Assembly: GCF_937425535.1 (NCBI RefSeq)
Contig: NZ_OW485601.1
Span: forward strand, 4,571,501 to 4,635,500
Source: Rhodovastum atsumiense
Lineage (GTDB): Bacteria > Pseudomonadota > Alphaproteobacteria > Acetobacterales > Acetobacteraceae
Length of the DNA stretch: 64,000 bases
Direction of reading: 5' to 3'
The notes below the pieces were generated by a model. It worked only from the letters and a program-made list of their open reading frames with translations. It was not told the DNA's origin and searched no databases. Each line of letters begins with the position of its first letter. The stretch's first letter is position 1. A program made the translations under genes and the position numbers. This document shows positions 19,009 through 29,082 of the stretch, in pieces.

Positions 19009-22000
19009 ATGGGTGGCGCCGCACCCTCGCTGCGGATGCGTCTCTCCCTGCTTGTCATCGCCGCCCTGTTGCCGATGGTGCTGCTGGTGGGGGTGATGGC
19101 CGGCATCGACTACCAGACCGACCGTGCCATAGCGGCGCAGCGGACGCAGGAGGTGGCGCGTGGCCTCGCCCTTGCCGTCGAAGGCGAGCTGGGCGCGCGC
19201 ATCGCCGCCCTGCGGACGCTCGCCGGATCCCGTTCGCTGGCGGTCGGCGACCTGGCGGCATTCCGGGAACTGGCCGAGGCAATGCAGCGGCGCGAGGATC
19301 CAGGCGGCAACATCCTGCTGTTGCGCGAGGACGGGCAGGTGTTGATGGATCTGGTGCTGCCGCCGGGCGTGCCGTTGCCGGTGCGGGAGGAGACGACGAC
19401 CTTGCGGCGCGTCTTCGCCACCGGCGAGCCCGCGGTGTCCGACGTGTTCGCCCCCGTGCCGGCGCGGCCGCCGCGCGTGGCCATCGACGTGCCGGTCCAC
19501 CGCCCCGACGGCAGCGTGGGGCTGGTGCTCAGCATGATTCCCTCGCCGGGCGCCTTCCACGGGGCGATCCGGCGGCAGCGCCCGCCAGCGAGCTGGACCG
19601 TAGCCGTCTTTGACCGCAGCGGCGTGATCATGGCGCGCCAGCCGGATCCGGATCGCTTCGTGGGGGTGCAGGCGCCGCCCTCCTTCCTGCCGCAACTGCT
19701 CGGCAGCGACGAGGGCACGGGGGAATCGACCTCGCTCGATGGCACCAAGCTGCTCTCGGCCTGGAGCCGTCCCGGCCCCTCCGGCTGGAGCGTGGGCGTC
19801 GGCGTGCCGCGCACGGAATTCCTGGCCCCGCTGTGGCAGGAGCTGGGCGCGACCTGCGGCTGCTTCGCGCTGGCACTGCTGGCGGCGCTGGGACTGGCCC
19901 GGCTTGCGGCGTCGCGCATCGCCGCCCCGGTGCGCGCGCTCGCCAACCTGCCGCTGATGGAGCGGGTGATGGCGAAGGACATACCCTCGCTGGGCCTGCG
20001 CGAGGCCGACACCACCGCCACCCTGCTGGTCACCGCCCTGCGCGAGCGGCGCATCGCCGTGGCGGCGCGGGCGAAGCGGGAGGCCGAGTTCCGCGAGGCC
20101 CAGCGCGTCGCCCATATCGGCAGTTGGCACTGGGACGCAGCGAGCGACGCCACCAGCGGATCAGACGAGCTGTTGCGCATCTTCGGGCTGGATCCGGCCA
20201 CGCAGACGATGCCGGGCTTCCGCGAGCAATGGGGGAGCTTCTTTCCGCCGGAGATCTGGCAACGGATCAACGCGGCGATGCAGCGGGCGCTGGCGACGGG
20301 GGAGGGATATGCGCTGGATGTGCCGGCGTTGCGCAGCGGCGAGCCGATCTGGGTGACGACCCGCGGCGAGGTGGTGCAGGACGCCGCCGGGCGTGTGGTC
20401 GGGCTGCGCGGCACGGTGCAGGACATCACCGCGCGCAAGCTGGCCGAGGCGGCGCTGCTGGAGAGCCGGGCGACGCTGGAGGCGGCGCTGGCCGCCATGA
20501 CCGATGCCGTGTTCATTTCCGACACCGACGGCAATTTCATCCATTTCAACGATGCCTTCGCGACATTCCACCGCTTTGCGTGCAAGGACGAGTGCGCCCG
20601 CACGCTCGCGGCGTATCCGGCCTTCCTGGAGGTCTTCCTGGAAGGCGGTGATCCGGTCCCGCTGGAGCAGTGGGCGGTGTCGCGGGCGCTGCGCGGGGAG
20701 ACAGCCGTGGGCGTCGTCTACCGGCTGCGGCGCAAGGATACATGGGAGAGCTGGGTCGGCAGCTACAACCTGGCCCCGATCCGCGACGGGCAGGGTCGCA
20801 TCGTCGGCTCGGTCGTCACGGCACGCGACATCACCGAGCGGCTGCGCGCGGACGAGGCGCTGGCCGAACTGAACCGGACCCTGGAAGAGCGGGTGCGCGA
20901 CGAGATCGCGGCGCGGGAGGCGGTACAGGAGCGGGCCAAGCACGCCCAGCACATGCAGGCGCTGGGACAGATCGCCGCCGGGGTCGCGCACGAGTTCAAC
21001 AACATCCTGCAGGCGGTGCAGGGCGGGCTGGGCCTGATCGAGGCCCGCGCCGGCGATGTCGCCAGCGTGCGCAGGTTCGCGCGCATCGCCGCCGGCGCGG
21101 CCGGGCGCGGCTCGGTCATCACCGGCCGCCTGCTGTCCTTTGCCCAGCGCAGCAGTGTCCGCCCCGAGCGGATCGATCCGGTGGCCATGCTCGACGCCAT
21201 TCGCGACGTGCTGGCCCATACGCTCGGCAGCCAGGTCACGGTGCGGCTCGACCTGCATCCGATGCTGCCCGCGGTGGTCGTGGACAAGGCCGAGCTGGAA
21301 ACGGCGCTGGTCAATCTCGGTACCAATGCGCGCGACGCCATGCCGCTGGGTGGCGCGCTGACCCTGGCCGCCGCAGTCGACACGATTACGACCGGGTGGA
21401 CGTGTCCGGTGCCGCTGCGGCCCGGGCGCTATGTCCGCCTCGCGGTCAGCGACGTCGGCACCGGCATGGATGCGGCGACGCTGGCGCGGGCCACCGATCC
21501 GTTCTTCACCACCAAGCCGATCGGCACCGGCACCGGGCTCGGGCTGTCGATGGCGAAGGGATTCGCCGAGCAGAGCGGGGGCGGGCTCGCCATCGCCAGC
21601 ACGCCCGGCCACGGCACCACCGTCACGCTCTGGCTGCCGGTGGCGCCGGAGGAGACGCGGGAAGGCCGGCTGCCGGCAGCGCACGGGCCACGCCCCACCG
21701 CCCCGCTCACGCCGCGGGTGCTGCTGGTGGATGACGAGGAGATGTTGCGCGAAACCCTGGCCGCAGGCCTGGAAGATTCAGGCTTCGCGGTGCTGGTGGC
21801 GCAGAGCGGTGCCGAGGCACTGGCCCTGCTGGAGGCGGGCGAGGCAGTGGACGTGCTGGTCACGGATCTGTCCATGCCGGGCATGGACGGGATGTCGCTG
21901 ATCCGCCAGGCGCGGGCGCGATGGTCGGCGCTGCCGGCGCTGGTGCTGACGGGATACCTCGAACTGGGCGAGCCGGGACACGAGGGAACGGGCGGGCCGC

Positions 22001-22092
22001 TCACGGTGCTGCGCAAGCCGATCGGCGCGGCCGAACTCGCGGCACGGCTGGAAGGGGTGCTCGGCCGGACCGGGCGCCCGCAGGGGACATAG
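19009..22092 (+). CDS. Hybrid sensor histidine kinase (periplasmic sensor-PAS-PAS-HisKA-HATPase-REC)
   Basis: A 1027-aa membrane kinase. TM segments at about 10-32 and 281-303 enclose a cache-type periplasmic domain. PAS domains lie near 365-480 (FREAQRVAHIGSWHWD) and 488-620 (MTDAVFISDTDGNFIHFND). HisKA carries H661 in AAGVAHEFNNILQAVQGG, and the HATPase ends in FFTTKPIGTGTGLGLSMAKG. A C-terminal REC has D953 (VLVTDLSMPGMDG) and the LRKP lysine motif. ATG 19009 is chosen because GGGAAG lies about 10 nt upstream; an upstream TTG frame has no ribosome site. A REC attached to the kinase without HPt suggests self-modulation or a relay to an external HPt. The downstream transporter genes are separated by a weak hairpin, so functional linkage is uncertain. 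Confidence 0.92.
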   Translation: MGGAAPSLRMRLSLLVIAALLPMVLLVGVMAGIDYQTDRAIAAQRTQEVARGLALAVEGELGARIAALRTLAGSRSLAVGDLAAFRELAEAMQRREDPGGNILLLREDGQVLMDLVLPPGVPLPVREETTTLRRVFATGEPAVSDVFAPVPARPPRVAIDVPVHRPDGSVGLVLSMIPSPGAFHGAIRRQRPPASWTVAVFDRSGVIMARQPDPDRFVGVQAPPSFLPQLLGSDEGTGESTSLDGTKLLSAWSRPGPSGWSVGVGVPRTEFLAPLWQELGATCGCFALALLAALGLARLAASRIAAPVRALANLPLMERVMAKDIPSLGLREADTTATLLVTALRERRIAVAARAKREAEFREAQRVAHIGSWHWDAASDATSGSDELLRIFGLDPATQTMPGFREQWGSFFPPEIWQRINAAMQRALATGEGYALDVPALRSGEPIWVTTRGEVVQDAAGRVVGLRGTVQDITARKLAEAALLESRATLEAALAAMTDAVFISDTDGNFIHFNDAFATFHRFACKDECARTLAAYPAFLEVFLEGGDPVPLEQWAVSRALRGETAVGVVYRLRRKDTWESWVGSYNLAPIRDGQGRIVGSVVTARDITERLRADEALAELNRTLEERVRDEIAAREAVQERAKHAQHMQALGQIAAGVAHEFNNILQAVQGGLGLIEARAGDVASVRRFARIAAGAAGRGSVITGRLLSFAQRSSVRPERIDPVAMLDAIRDVLAHTLGSQVTVRLDLHPMLPAVVVDKAELETALVNLGTNARDAMPLGGALTLAAAVDTITTGWTCPVPLRPGRYVRLAVSDVGTGMDAATLARATDPFFTTKPIGTGTGLGLSMAKGFAEQSGGGLAIASTPGHGTTVTLWLPVAPEETREGRLPAAHGPRPTAPLTPRVLLVDDEEMLRETLAAGLEDSGFAVLVAQSGAEALALLEAGEAVDVLVTDLSMPGMDGMSLIRQARARWSALPALVLTGYLELGEPGHEGTGGPLTVLRKPIGAAELAARLEGVLGRTGRPQGT

Positions 22093-22113
22093 GCGTTCCG
22101 ACAGGCCGTGTTG

Positions 22114-22130
22114 GCGGGACGTTGTCCCGC
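22114..22130 (+). terminator. Short hairpin after the hybrid kinase
   Basis: A 7-bp stem GCGGGAC / GTCCCGC with loop GTT, about 20 nt after the stop codon and just before a family-2 repeat. No U-tract, so weak as a terminator. Confidence 0.4.
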
Positions 22131-22152
22131 ACCCGACCATCATGCCGAACAT

Positions 22153-22186
22153 TGCGATGGCGGATGGCGCTGCACTGATCCGCCCT
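22153..22186 (+). repeat. Dispersed repeat, family 2 (copy B)
   Basis: Nearly identical to the copy at 14214-14247 (TGCGATGGCGGATGGCGC followed by TGATCCGCCCT). Both copies follow a 'GGGAC..GTCCC' hairpin downstream of a gene. Confidence 0.7.
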
Positions 22187-22284
22187 GCCCGTGGCGGGCC
22201 ACATGACGATTAAAGAATAAGCAGAATTCCGCTTATAAAAAGGGCATAAATTTCTCAGCTTTCTCCCTTGCTCAAAACGCCGCC

Positions 22285-23025
22285 ATGCCCGTAGATATGT
22301 TGAGTGATACTCAACTTCACGCCGGCCCCGGTCCGGCCCCAAGCCGCAGCAGGTTCCCCGTGGGATACGAGTGGCATTTTGCCGAGCTGGCCAAATACTG
22401 GCCGATCTTCGTTCGTGGCGGGTTGGTCACGTTGCAGATCACCATCGGTTCGGCCTGCCTCGCCCTGGCGATCGGCCTGCCCGCGGGGATCGCCAAGGAA
22501 TCCCGTTTCGGCTCGTTGCGATTGCTCGCCACCGCCTATATCGAACTGATCCGCGGCACGCCGGCGCTGGTGCAGATCGTCTGGATCTATTACTGCCTGC
22601 CGATCCTGACCGGCCTGCAACTGCCCGGCCAGACGACGATGATCGTGGCGCTCGGGGTGCATGCCGGCGCCTATGTCGCCGAGATCTTCCGCGCCGGCAT
22701 CAATGCGGTCGATCGCGGCCAGTTCGCCGCCGCCTACGCGCTCGGCATGTCGGAGGGACAGGCACTGCGGCGGATCATCCTGCCGCAGGCGGTGCAGAAG
22801 ATGATCCCGCCCTTCATCAACGAATTCGCCAACCTGATGAAGCTGACCACGCTCGGCTCCTCGATCGCGGTCTACGAGCTGCTGCACGAATCGAACAACC
22901 TGATCGCCGCCATCTACCGCCCGCTGGAAGTCTACAGCGCGCTGGCCGTGGTGTTCTTCCTGATCACCTATCCCGTCATCCTCGCTTCCCGCCAACTCGA
23001 GAAGCGGCTGCGCGCCGCGCGTTGA
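22285..23025 (+). CDS. Polar amino-acid ABC transporter permease (HEQRO type)
   Basis: A 246-aa inner-membrane permease of the His/Glu/Gln/Arg/opine family. It has about five TM segments and the family motifs [17 protein letters not shown] and the EAA loop [21 protein letters not shown], which docks the ATPase. A single permease presumably forms a homodimer. It is the first gene of a co-oriented set (permease, ATPase 4 nt later, binding protein 20 nt after that), followed by ureohydrolase, regulator and amidase genes. The substrate is therefore probably a basic or ureido/guanidino amino-acid-like compound (inference from neighbours). ATG 22285 gives a normal N-terminus. Confidence 0.93.
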   Translation: MPVDMLSDTQLHAGPGPAPSRSRFPVGYEWHFAELAKYWPIFVRGGLVTLQITIGSACLALAIGLPAGIAKESRFGSLRLLATAYIELIRGTPALVQIVWIYYCLPILTGLQLPGQTTMIVALGVHAGAYVAEIFRAGINAVDRGQFAAAYALGMSEGQALRRIILPQAVQKMIPPFINEFANLMKLTTLGSSIAVYELLHESNNLIAAIYRPLEVYSALAVVFFLITYPVILASRQLEKRLRAAR

Positions 23026-23029
23026 GGCC

Positions 23030-23794
<765 letters not shown>

Positions 23795-23814
23795 CCAGAG
23801 GAGACACCCCGACC

Positions 23815-24669
23815 ATGCCCATGAGCTGGATCATGCGGCTCGCCGCCGCGTGCCTGCTGGCGGCTGCCGCGATCGCGACCGCGCCGCAACCGGCGGCGTC
23901 GCAGACACTGCAGGACATCGTCAGCCGCGGCGAGATCCGCATCGGCTACATCCCCGCGCCGCCCTCGGTGATCAAGGACCCCGTCTCCGGCGAGCTGGGC
24001 GGCTTCTCCATCGATGGCGCCCGCGAGATCGCGCGCATGATGGGGGTGAAGCCCGTGTTCATCGAGACCACCTGGGGCAATTTCGTCGCCGGGCTGCAGT
24101 CGGGCCAGTTCGACCTGTCCATCGCCGGCACCTTCGCCACGGTCCAGCGCGCCATGGTGGTGCAGTTCACCCGGCCGATCTTCTACCTCGGCTACGGCGC
24201 GGTGGTGCGCACCAACGATACGCGCTTCAAGACGCTGGAGGACATCAATGCGCCGGGCGTGAAGATCGCGGTGGTGCAGGGCGGCTCGGCCGAGGACTAC
24301 GCGCGGCGCAACATGCCCAAGGCACAGGTGATCACGCTGGCCACCGGCAACCTGACCGCGGGCTTCGTCGAGGTCGCGGCCGGCCGCGCCGACGTCTCCA
24401 TCGAGGACGCCTTCACCATCGACCGCTTCGTCACCCGCCAGCCTTCCGTGCGCAACCTGTTCGCCGGCAAGCCCTACAACTTCACCCCGATCGCCTGGAG
24501 CGTGCGTCGCGGCAATGCCGAGCTGGCGAACGTCATCAATACCGGCATCGAGGTGCTGCTGTCCTCGGGCCGCTGGGACGACATGACACGCGGGTTGGAT
24601 GTCGGCACGCGGTTTATCGATGCACCGAACTTCGTGGCATGGCCGCGCCCGCCCGCCGGGGGGAACTGA
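23815..24669 (+). CDS. Periplasmic amino-acid-type substrate-binding protein
   Basis: A 284-aa protein with a signal peptide ending near AASQ, followed by a SBP_bac_3 fold: GEIRIGYIPAPPSVIKD opens lobe 1, and DINAPGVKIAVVQGGSAEDYARR and AGRADVSIEDAFTIDRFV build lobe 2. A GAGGAGA ribosome site precedes ATG 23815. It delivers the solute to the adjacent permease. The ligand-site arginine common in amino-acid binders is not obvious where expected, so the ligand may not be a simple alpha-amino acid; this is weak evidence. A family-2 repeat follows the stop codon. Confidence 0.92.
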   Translation: MPMSWIMRLAAACLLAAAAIATAPQPAASQTLQDIVSRGEIRIGYIPAPPSVIKDPVSGELGGFSIDGAREIARMMGVKPVFIETTWGNFVAGLQSGQFDLSIAGTFATVQRAMVVQFTRPIFYLGYGAVVRTNDTRFKTLEDINAPGVKIAVVQGGSAEDYARRNMPKAQVITLATGNLTAGFVEVAAGRADVSIEDAFTIDRFVTRQPSVRNLFAGKPYNFTPIAWSVRRGNAELANVINTGIEVLLSSGRWDDMTRGLDVGTRFIDAPNFVAWPRPPAGGN

Positions 24670-24690
24670 TACCGCAGCAGTGGCGGAGGG

Positions 24691-24723
24691 TGCGGCGGAT
24701 TGCGCTGCGCTTATCCGCCCTAC
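24691..24723 (+). repeat. Dispersed repeat, family 2 (divergent copy C)
   Basis: TGCGGCGGATTGCGCTGCGC followed by TTATCCGCCCTA, with GGCGGAT / ATCCGCC arms. Sits between the binding-protein and ureohydrolase genes, inside an otherwise co-oriented cluster, so it could modulate mRNA stability there. Confidence 0.6.
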
Positions 24724-24799
24724 GACTTGTCCTCCTCCATTTGCTGAGGCCATTGCGGGAGCCGGGCGGCTCCCGCCCGTTCCGGAAAGGAAGGCTCGC

Positions 24800-25873
24800 G
24801 TGTCCTTCAAGTATCCCGACTGGTCCGAGTTCACCCGCGGCAGCTTCGTCGCCGGCAAGATGTTCCCCCGCCTGGCCGAGGACACCCCCACCTTCTTCGG
24901 CGTGCCGCATGCGCTCGACCGCAAGGACCTCGAGGGCGCCGACGTGGTGATCATCGGCGCACCCTACGTCGCCGGCTGGGGCAACCAGTATTTCGGCGTC
25001 GATAAGGCGGAGTGGCTGGCTTCCTGCAAACGGGTGCGGCAGCAATCCATCCGCTACCGCACCGGCTACATCCAGGATTTCAACCTCGACGTCTTCGAGA
25101 ACATGCGCGTCGTCGACTACGGCGACGCGGCCATCCCCGAGCGCGCCAACACCGAGGGCACGGTTGACATCATCCTCGCCTCGCAGGCGGCGGTGGAGGC
25201 CAAGGTCAACGACGCGCTCGACGCCGGCGCGGTGCCGATCGTGATCGGCCAGAATTCGCCCTGCGGCTCCTTCGCCATCGCCAAGCCGGTCTCCGAGCAC
25301 ACCAGCGGCAAGGTCGGCATGGTCAGCCTGGATACCCATTGGGATTCGATGAAGTACGACCGCTTCTCGATGGATCCCCGCGTGGCCGGGTCGGGCAACT
25401 GGAAGGACGTGACCTATCGCGACCTGAAGAACTTCGATCCCTCGAAGCTCGTCGAGATCGGTGAGCGCGGCATGCTGGAATACAAGGAGATCGTGCGCGG
25501 CTTCCTCGATGCCGGCGCGACCTTCGTCTCCTCCTGGCGGTTGCGCACGGAACTCGGCATCCAGGGCACGGTGGACCTGCTGCCGAAAGCCTTCGAGGGC
25601 ACCGAAGCGGTCTACGCGCATTTCGACCTCGACGTGATGGGCGGCTCGGGCCCCGCGCCGGGCGACATCCTCGGCGACCTCGCCGAGCCGATCGGCCTGA
25701 CCGACTACGAGGTGATCCGGCTCGCCCACGAGACCGGAAAGCTCGGCGCCAACGCGCTGTCGTTCATCTGCATTCCGCCCGGCTCGCCGCTGATGTACCG
25801 TGTGGTGGTCTACTGCATCATGTATTTCATCGCGGGGCTGGCATTGAGGAAGCATGGACGGGCAGGACGCTGA
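24800..25873 (+). CDS. Ureohydrolase (arginase/agmatinase) family protein with altered metal site
   Basis: A 357-aa member of the binuclear-Mn ureohydrolase superfamily, whose enzymes hydrolyse guanidino compounds to urea. The central motif is present as SLDTHWDS (normally DAHxD) and the third as HFDLDVMGG (normally SfDxDxxDP, here GG replaces DP). The first motif, normally GGDHS with a metal-ligand His, reads IGQNSPCGS, so one His ligand is missing. The C-terminus is extended and hydrophobic (MYRVVVYCIMYFIAGLAL). GTG 24800 is chosen because AAGGAAGG lies immediately upstream. Lying between an ABC importer and a HyuC-type amidase, it likely acts on an imported guanidino, formimino or ureido compound. 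Whether it is active with the altered site is unknown. Confidence 0.85.
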   Translation: MSFKYPDWSEFTRGSFVAGKMFPRLAEDTPTFFGVPHALDRKDLEGADVVIIGAPYVAGWGNQYFGVDKAEWLASCKRVRQQSIRYRTGYIQDFNLDVFENMRVVDYGDAAIPERANTEGTVDIILASQAAVEAKVNDALDAGAVPIVIGQNSPCGSFAIAKPVSEHTSGKVGMVSLDTHWDSMKYDRFSMDPRVAGSGNWKDVTYRDLKNFDPSKLVEIGERGMLEYKEIVRGFLDAGATFVSSWRLRTELGIQGTVDLLPKAFEGTEAVYAHFDLDVMGGSGPAPGDILGDLAEPIGLTDYEVIRLAHETGKLGANALSFICIPPGSPLMYRVVVYCIMYFIAGLALRKHGRAGR

Positions 25874-26423
25874 GACCGGGCGGCTGATCCGCCAGGTCCG
25901 CAAGCGGGCGGGCAAGACGCTGGCCGTGGTGGCGCGGGACTGCGACTGCACGGTCAGCTTCCTCTCCAAGCTGGAGACCGGCCATACCCAGGCCTCGCTG
26001 AACATGCTGCACCGGATCGCGCATGCGCTCGGCGTCAATATCCGCACGCTGGTGCCCACCCAGGCCGGCGGGGCCTCGCGCATCGTGCGGGCGGGGACAC
26101 GGCGCTTCCTCGCCGCCCCGCATATCCGCGGCGGCGACGGCATCCGGCTGGAGATGCTCTCCGGCCAGGGCGGGGAGGACGTGTTCCAGGTCAACCTGCA
26201 CCACGTCGCCCCCGGCGGGCGCTCGGACGGGCAGATCGTGCATGACGGCGACGAGTTCATCTTCGTGCTCGCCGGCGAGATCGACCTGGAACTCGGTCCC
26301 GAGACGCACCGGCTGGGGGCGGGGGACGCGGCGTTCTTCCCCTCGCGCGAGCCGCATGGCTATTCCAATCCCGGCAGCGGCGAGGCCGTGGTGCTCTGGC
26401 TCAATTCGCCGCCGACCTACTGA
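25854..26423 (+). CDS. XRE-family regulator with C-terminal cupin domain
   Basis: A 189-aa transcription factor. An N-terminal HTH_3 (about residues 8-62: GRLIRQVRKRAGKTLAVVA...SFLSKLETG) is joined to a cupin_2 domain (HHVAPGGRSDGQIVHDGDEFIFVLAGEIDLELG and FFPSREPHGYSNPGSG). Such XRE-cupin proteins (PuuR-like) commonly sense the substrate of the neighbouring catabolic genes. It overlaps the end of the ureohydrolase gene by 20 nt, with GAGGA before ATG 25854, and is 9 nt from the amidase gene. It is therefore probably the local regulator of the transporter-hydrolase cluster. Confidence 0.93.
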   Translation: MDGQDAETGRLIRQVRKRAGKTLAVVARDCDCTVSFLSKLETGHTQASLNMLHRIAHALGVNIRTLVPTQAGGASRIVRAGTRRFLAAPHIRGGDGIRLEMLSGQGGEDVFQVNLHHVAPGGRSDGQIVHDGDEFIFVLAGEIDLELGPETHRLGAGDAAFFPSREPHGYSNPGSGEAVVLWLNSPPTY

Positions 26424-26432
26424 GGGGACGCC

Positions 26433-27680
26433 ATGCAGGCCAGTTCGTTCGTCCGCGGTGAGCGCCTGTGGCGGCACCAGGCGGAGATGGCGCGCTTCGG
26501 CGCGACCCCGGGCGGCGGCATCGACCGCCAGGCCTTCACCGCGGCCGAGATCGCGGCGCGCCAGGCGCTGCTGGGCTGGGCGCGGGCGCGCGGCTACGCG
26601 GCGAGCCTGGACGGCATCGCCAACCTGTTCATCCGGCGGCCGGGCCGGCGCGACGACCTCGCCCCGGTGCTGGTCGGCAGCCACCTGGATTCCCAGCCGC
26701 AGGGCGGCCGTTTCGACGGCACCTATGGCGTGCTCGCCGGCTTCGAGGCGCTGGAGGCGCTGGACGATTCCGGCATCACCACCGAGCGGCCGGTCGAGCT
26801 GGTGGCCTGGTCCAACGAGGAAGGCAGTCGTTTCCGCCCCGGCGCAATGGGCTCGCAGGTCTTCGTCGGCGCCCTGGCGGCGGAGGCGCTGGCGGGCGCG
26901 CAGGGCAATGACGGTGTGCCACTGGCCCAGGCGCTGGCGGCGACACGCGATGCCTTCGCGGGCGTGCCCCGCCGGGCGGCGGCGCCGGTGCACGCCCCGG
27001 TGCACGCCTATGTCGAGGCGCATATCGAGCAGGGGCCGGTGCTGGAACAACTCGGCGCGCCGATCGGGGTCGTGACCGGGGTCGCCGGGGCGCGCTGGTT
27101 CGATGTCACCCTGAGCGGGCGGACGGCGCATGCCGGCACCACGCCGCTGGCGGCGCGGCAGGACGCGCTGCAGGCGGCGCTGCGCTGCATCGCGGCGCTC
27201 AACGATGCGATGGCCGATCCCGCGGACCGGCTGCGCTTCACCGTCGGGCGGCTGACCGTGGCGCCGAACGTGCCGAACTCGGTGGCGAGCCTGGCGCGGT
27301 TTTCGATCGACCTGCGCCATCCCGACGCCGCCGAGCTGGAGGCGCGGGCCGGGCGCATCGCCACCGCCTGCGCCGCGGCGGCGCCGCCCTGCGCGCTGCG
27401 GATCGAGGAGACGATGACGATGCCGCCCGCGCCCTTCGACCCGGGCATCGCCGCGCTGATCGAGGCGCGGGCCCGGGCACTGGGACTGGCCGTGCACCGG
27501 CTGCCCTCGGGCGCCTTCCACGACGCCGCCTTCCTCGGCAGAATCTGCCCGGCCGGCATGATCTTCATCCCCTGCGCCGGCGGCATCAGCCACAACGAGG
27601 CCGAGAACGTGACACCCGAGGATGCGCTGGCCGGGGCATGCGTGCTGGCCGACGTGCTCGGCGCGCTGGCAGGCGCGTAA
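26433..27680 (+). CDS. M20-family hydrolase, N-carbamoyl-amino-acid / allantoate amidohydrolase type
   Basis: A 415-aa zinc or manganese hydrolase of the HyuC/AllC group that splits carbamoyl or ureido groups (N-carbamoyl-amino acid to amino acid, CO2 and NH3). Metal and active-site motifs are GSHLDSQPQGGRFDGTYG, WSNEEGSRFRPGAMGS and EAHIEQGPVLE, with the lid motif GRTAHAGTTPLAARQDAL and a final SGAFHDAAFL His. Length and domain order are normal. It is the last gene of the transporter-ureohydrolase-regulator cluster, 9 nt after the regulator, so it probably acts on the product of the ureohydrolase step or on an imported ureido compound. It converges with the sulfotransferase-like gene 22 nt away. 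Confidence 0.93.
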   Translation: MQASSFVRGERLWRHQAEMARFGATPGGGIDRQAFTAAEIAARQALLGWARARGYAASLDGIANLFIRRPGRRDDLAPVLVGSHLDSQPQGGRFDGTYGVLAGFEALEALDDSGITTERPVELVAWSNEEGSRFRPGAMGSQVFVGALAAEALAGAQGNDGVPLAQALAATRDAFAGVPRRAAAPVHAPVHAYVEAHIEQGPVLEQLGAPIGVVTGVAGARWFDVTLSGRTAHAGTTPLAARQDALQAALRCIAALNDAMADPADRLRFTVGRLTVAPNVPNSVASLARFSIDLRHPDAAELEARAGRIATACAAAAPPCALRIEETMTMPPAPFDPGIAALIEARARALGLAVHRLPSGAFHDAAFLGRICPAGMIFIPCAGGISHNEAENVTPEDALAGACVLADVLGALAGA

Positions 27681-27702
27681 GGAGGGACGGTGGAGCGCCG
27701 CG

Positions 27703-28872
27703 CTACTCCGCGGCGGGGGCGGCGCGGCCTTCCCGCCGCAGCCAGGGACGATGCAGCCAGCGCAGCGTCCATGAGGCGAAGGGTGACGCGGCGTGCCCGT
27801 CCTGGCCGGGCGGCTCACCCGCGGGCAGCGGCGCCATGGCAAGCGGTGCCGGACCGACCAGCGGGGCGGCCAGCATGTTCCAGGCGGCCACGTAGCCGTC
27901 CGGCCGCAGCGTGGCTCGGTATTCCTGCAGCAGCGTCAGCGCCGCCCGCTGCGCCGTCAGTTCCTCGGGATCGAGCGGCGGCACCGGGGTGTTGCCATCC
28001 GACGTCCTGCCCAGCCTGAAGGCCGCGCCCGCGCACAGCGCCATCGCCGCGGCGATCTCCTGGCGATAGGGCATCGACCAGACCAGCATGTCGGCATCGA
28101 CCAGCAGGCTGTCCGTCGCCAGCGCCGCGACCGCCGAGGCCACCCAGAAGGCCAGGAAGCCGCGATAGCGGTCCTCGCGGGAGAGCTCCGCCACCACGCG
28201 CCGGCAGGCGGCGGCGGCACGCGCCCGGTCGGCCTGGCACAAGGGCCGGGGCAGGGGGACACGCAGCACCTGGCAGGCCCGGGCCACCACCGGCGCCTCG
28301 GCGTTGCGCGCCAGCATGAGCAGTGGCATCTCGATGAAATAAGGGTTGTCGTGCACCTCCATCTCCCGCCGCGCCGAGGCCCATTGCGCGTCCGGCCGGC
28401 GCAGCAGCACGACATGCACCGCTTCCGGGAAGCGGGCCTGCATCCAGGCCACCCGGCCGAGGGTGCGGCAGGACTTGACCACCGGCACCCGCCCGACCCC
28501 GGTCGCATGGGCGAGCAGCCCATGGAGATAGGCTTCCAGCTCCGGTTGCACCGCATCTGCCCCGGCGAAGGCGTGCTCGGTGGCGAAGTCGGCGTGAAAG
28601 CCGGGCACGCCGGTCAGGTCGGGTCGCAACAGCCCGGTGACCTCGTTCCAACTGCGGGCCAGCGCCGCGTCGCCGCCGTGCCAGGCATCGGGATGCACGG
28701 CGGCGATGACCGGCGGCGCCAGGCTGGCCAGCGCCTCGTGCAGCGGCTCGTTGAACCCCATCACCTCCGGCTCGTGGCACAGCGCCGACCACACCCAGGT
28801 GCCGCGGCTGCGCCAGCCGGTGTGCAGGAAGATCGGGGGACGGCCGGCGGGGGCGGGCCGGAAATGCATCAT
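27703..28872 (-). CDS. Sulfotransferase-like P-loop protein
   Basis: A 389-aa cytoplasmic protein. PPIFLHTGWRSRGTWVWSAL near the N-terminus resembles the 5'-phosphosulfate loop of PAPS sulfotransferases, and VVLLRRPDAQWASARREM resembles the 3'-phosphate-binding strand-helix. No TM segment. The acceptor is unknown; bacterial homologues modify glycans, lipids or small molecules. The first Met of a Met-Met pair (28872) is chosen because the open frame upstream has a normal intergenic character and carries operator-like repeats; no strong ribosome site is visible. It is the last gene on the minus strand before the convergent amidase gene. Family call is by pattern, moderately sure. Confidence 0.75.
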   Translation of the reverse strand: MMHFRPAPAGRPPIFLHTGWRSRGTWVWSALCHEPEVMGFNEPLHEALASLAPPVIAAVHPDAWHGGDAALARSWNEVTGLLRPDLTGVPGFHADFATEHAFAGADAVQPELEAYLHGLLAHATGVGRVPVVKSCRTLGRVAWMQARFPEAVHVVLLRRPDAQWASARREMEVHDNPYFIEMPLLMLARNAEAPVVARACQVLRVPLPRPLCQADRARAAAACRRVVAELSREDRYRGFLAFWVASAVAALATDSLLVDADMLVWSMPYRQEIAAAMALCAGAAFRLGRTSDGNTPVPPLDPEELTAQRAALTLLQEYRATLRPDGYVAAWNMLAAPLVGPAPLAMAPLPAGEPPGQDGHAASPFASWTLRWLHRPWLRREGRAAPAAE

Positions 28873-29007
28873 GACAGGCGTCCGACAAGAGAATGGACCG
28901 GGTGTGCAAAAGCCGCGCCACCCCCGCATGGCGCGGGGCGCAGGCAAATGCCGCGTGGCGCAAAGAGGCGATGGCAGGCCTGGAGCCGGTCGAGCCCCGG
29001 CCGGCAA

Positions 29008-29045
29008 TGTCCGGAACGCGGACGGATGGTGTCCGGAATGCGGAC
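29008..29045. promoter_or_regulatory. Tandem palindromic operator-like repeats (IclR-like)
   Basis: Two 16-bp units, TGTCCGGAACGCGGAC (29008-29023) and TGTCCGGAATGCGGAC (29030-29045), start 22 bp apart, which is two helical turns. Each is itself palindromic (GTCCG-N5-CGGAC). They match the palindrome TGTTCGGAATGCGAACA found upstream of the IclR gene at 58855-58871. Located about 140-170 bp upstream of the sulfotransferase-like gene. Confidence 0.6.
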
Positions 29046-29082
29046 GCCCCCGCTTTCTGCGGCCAGGGCGGGTTCCCCGGGG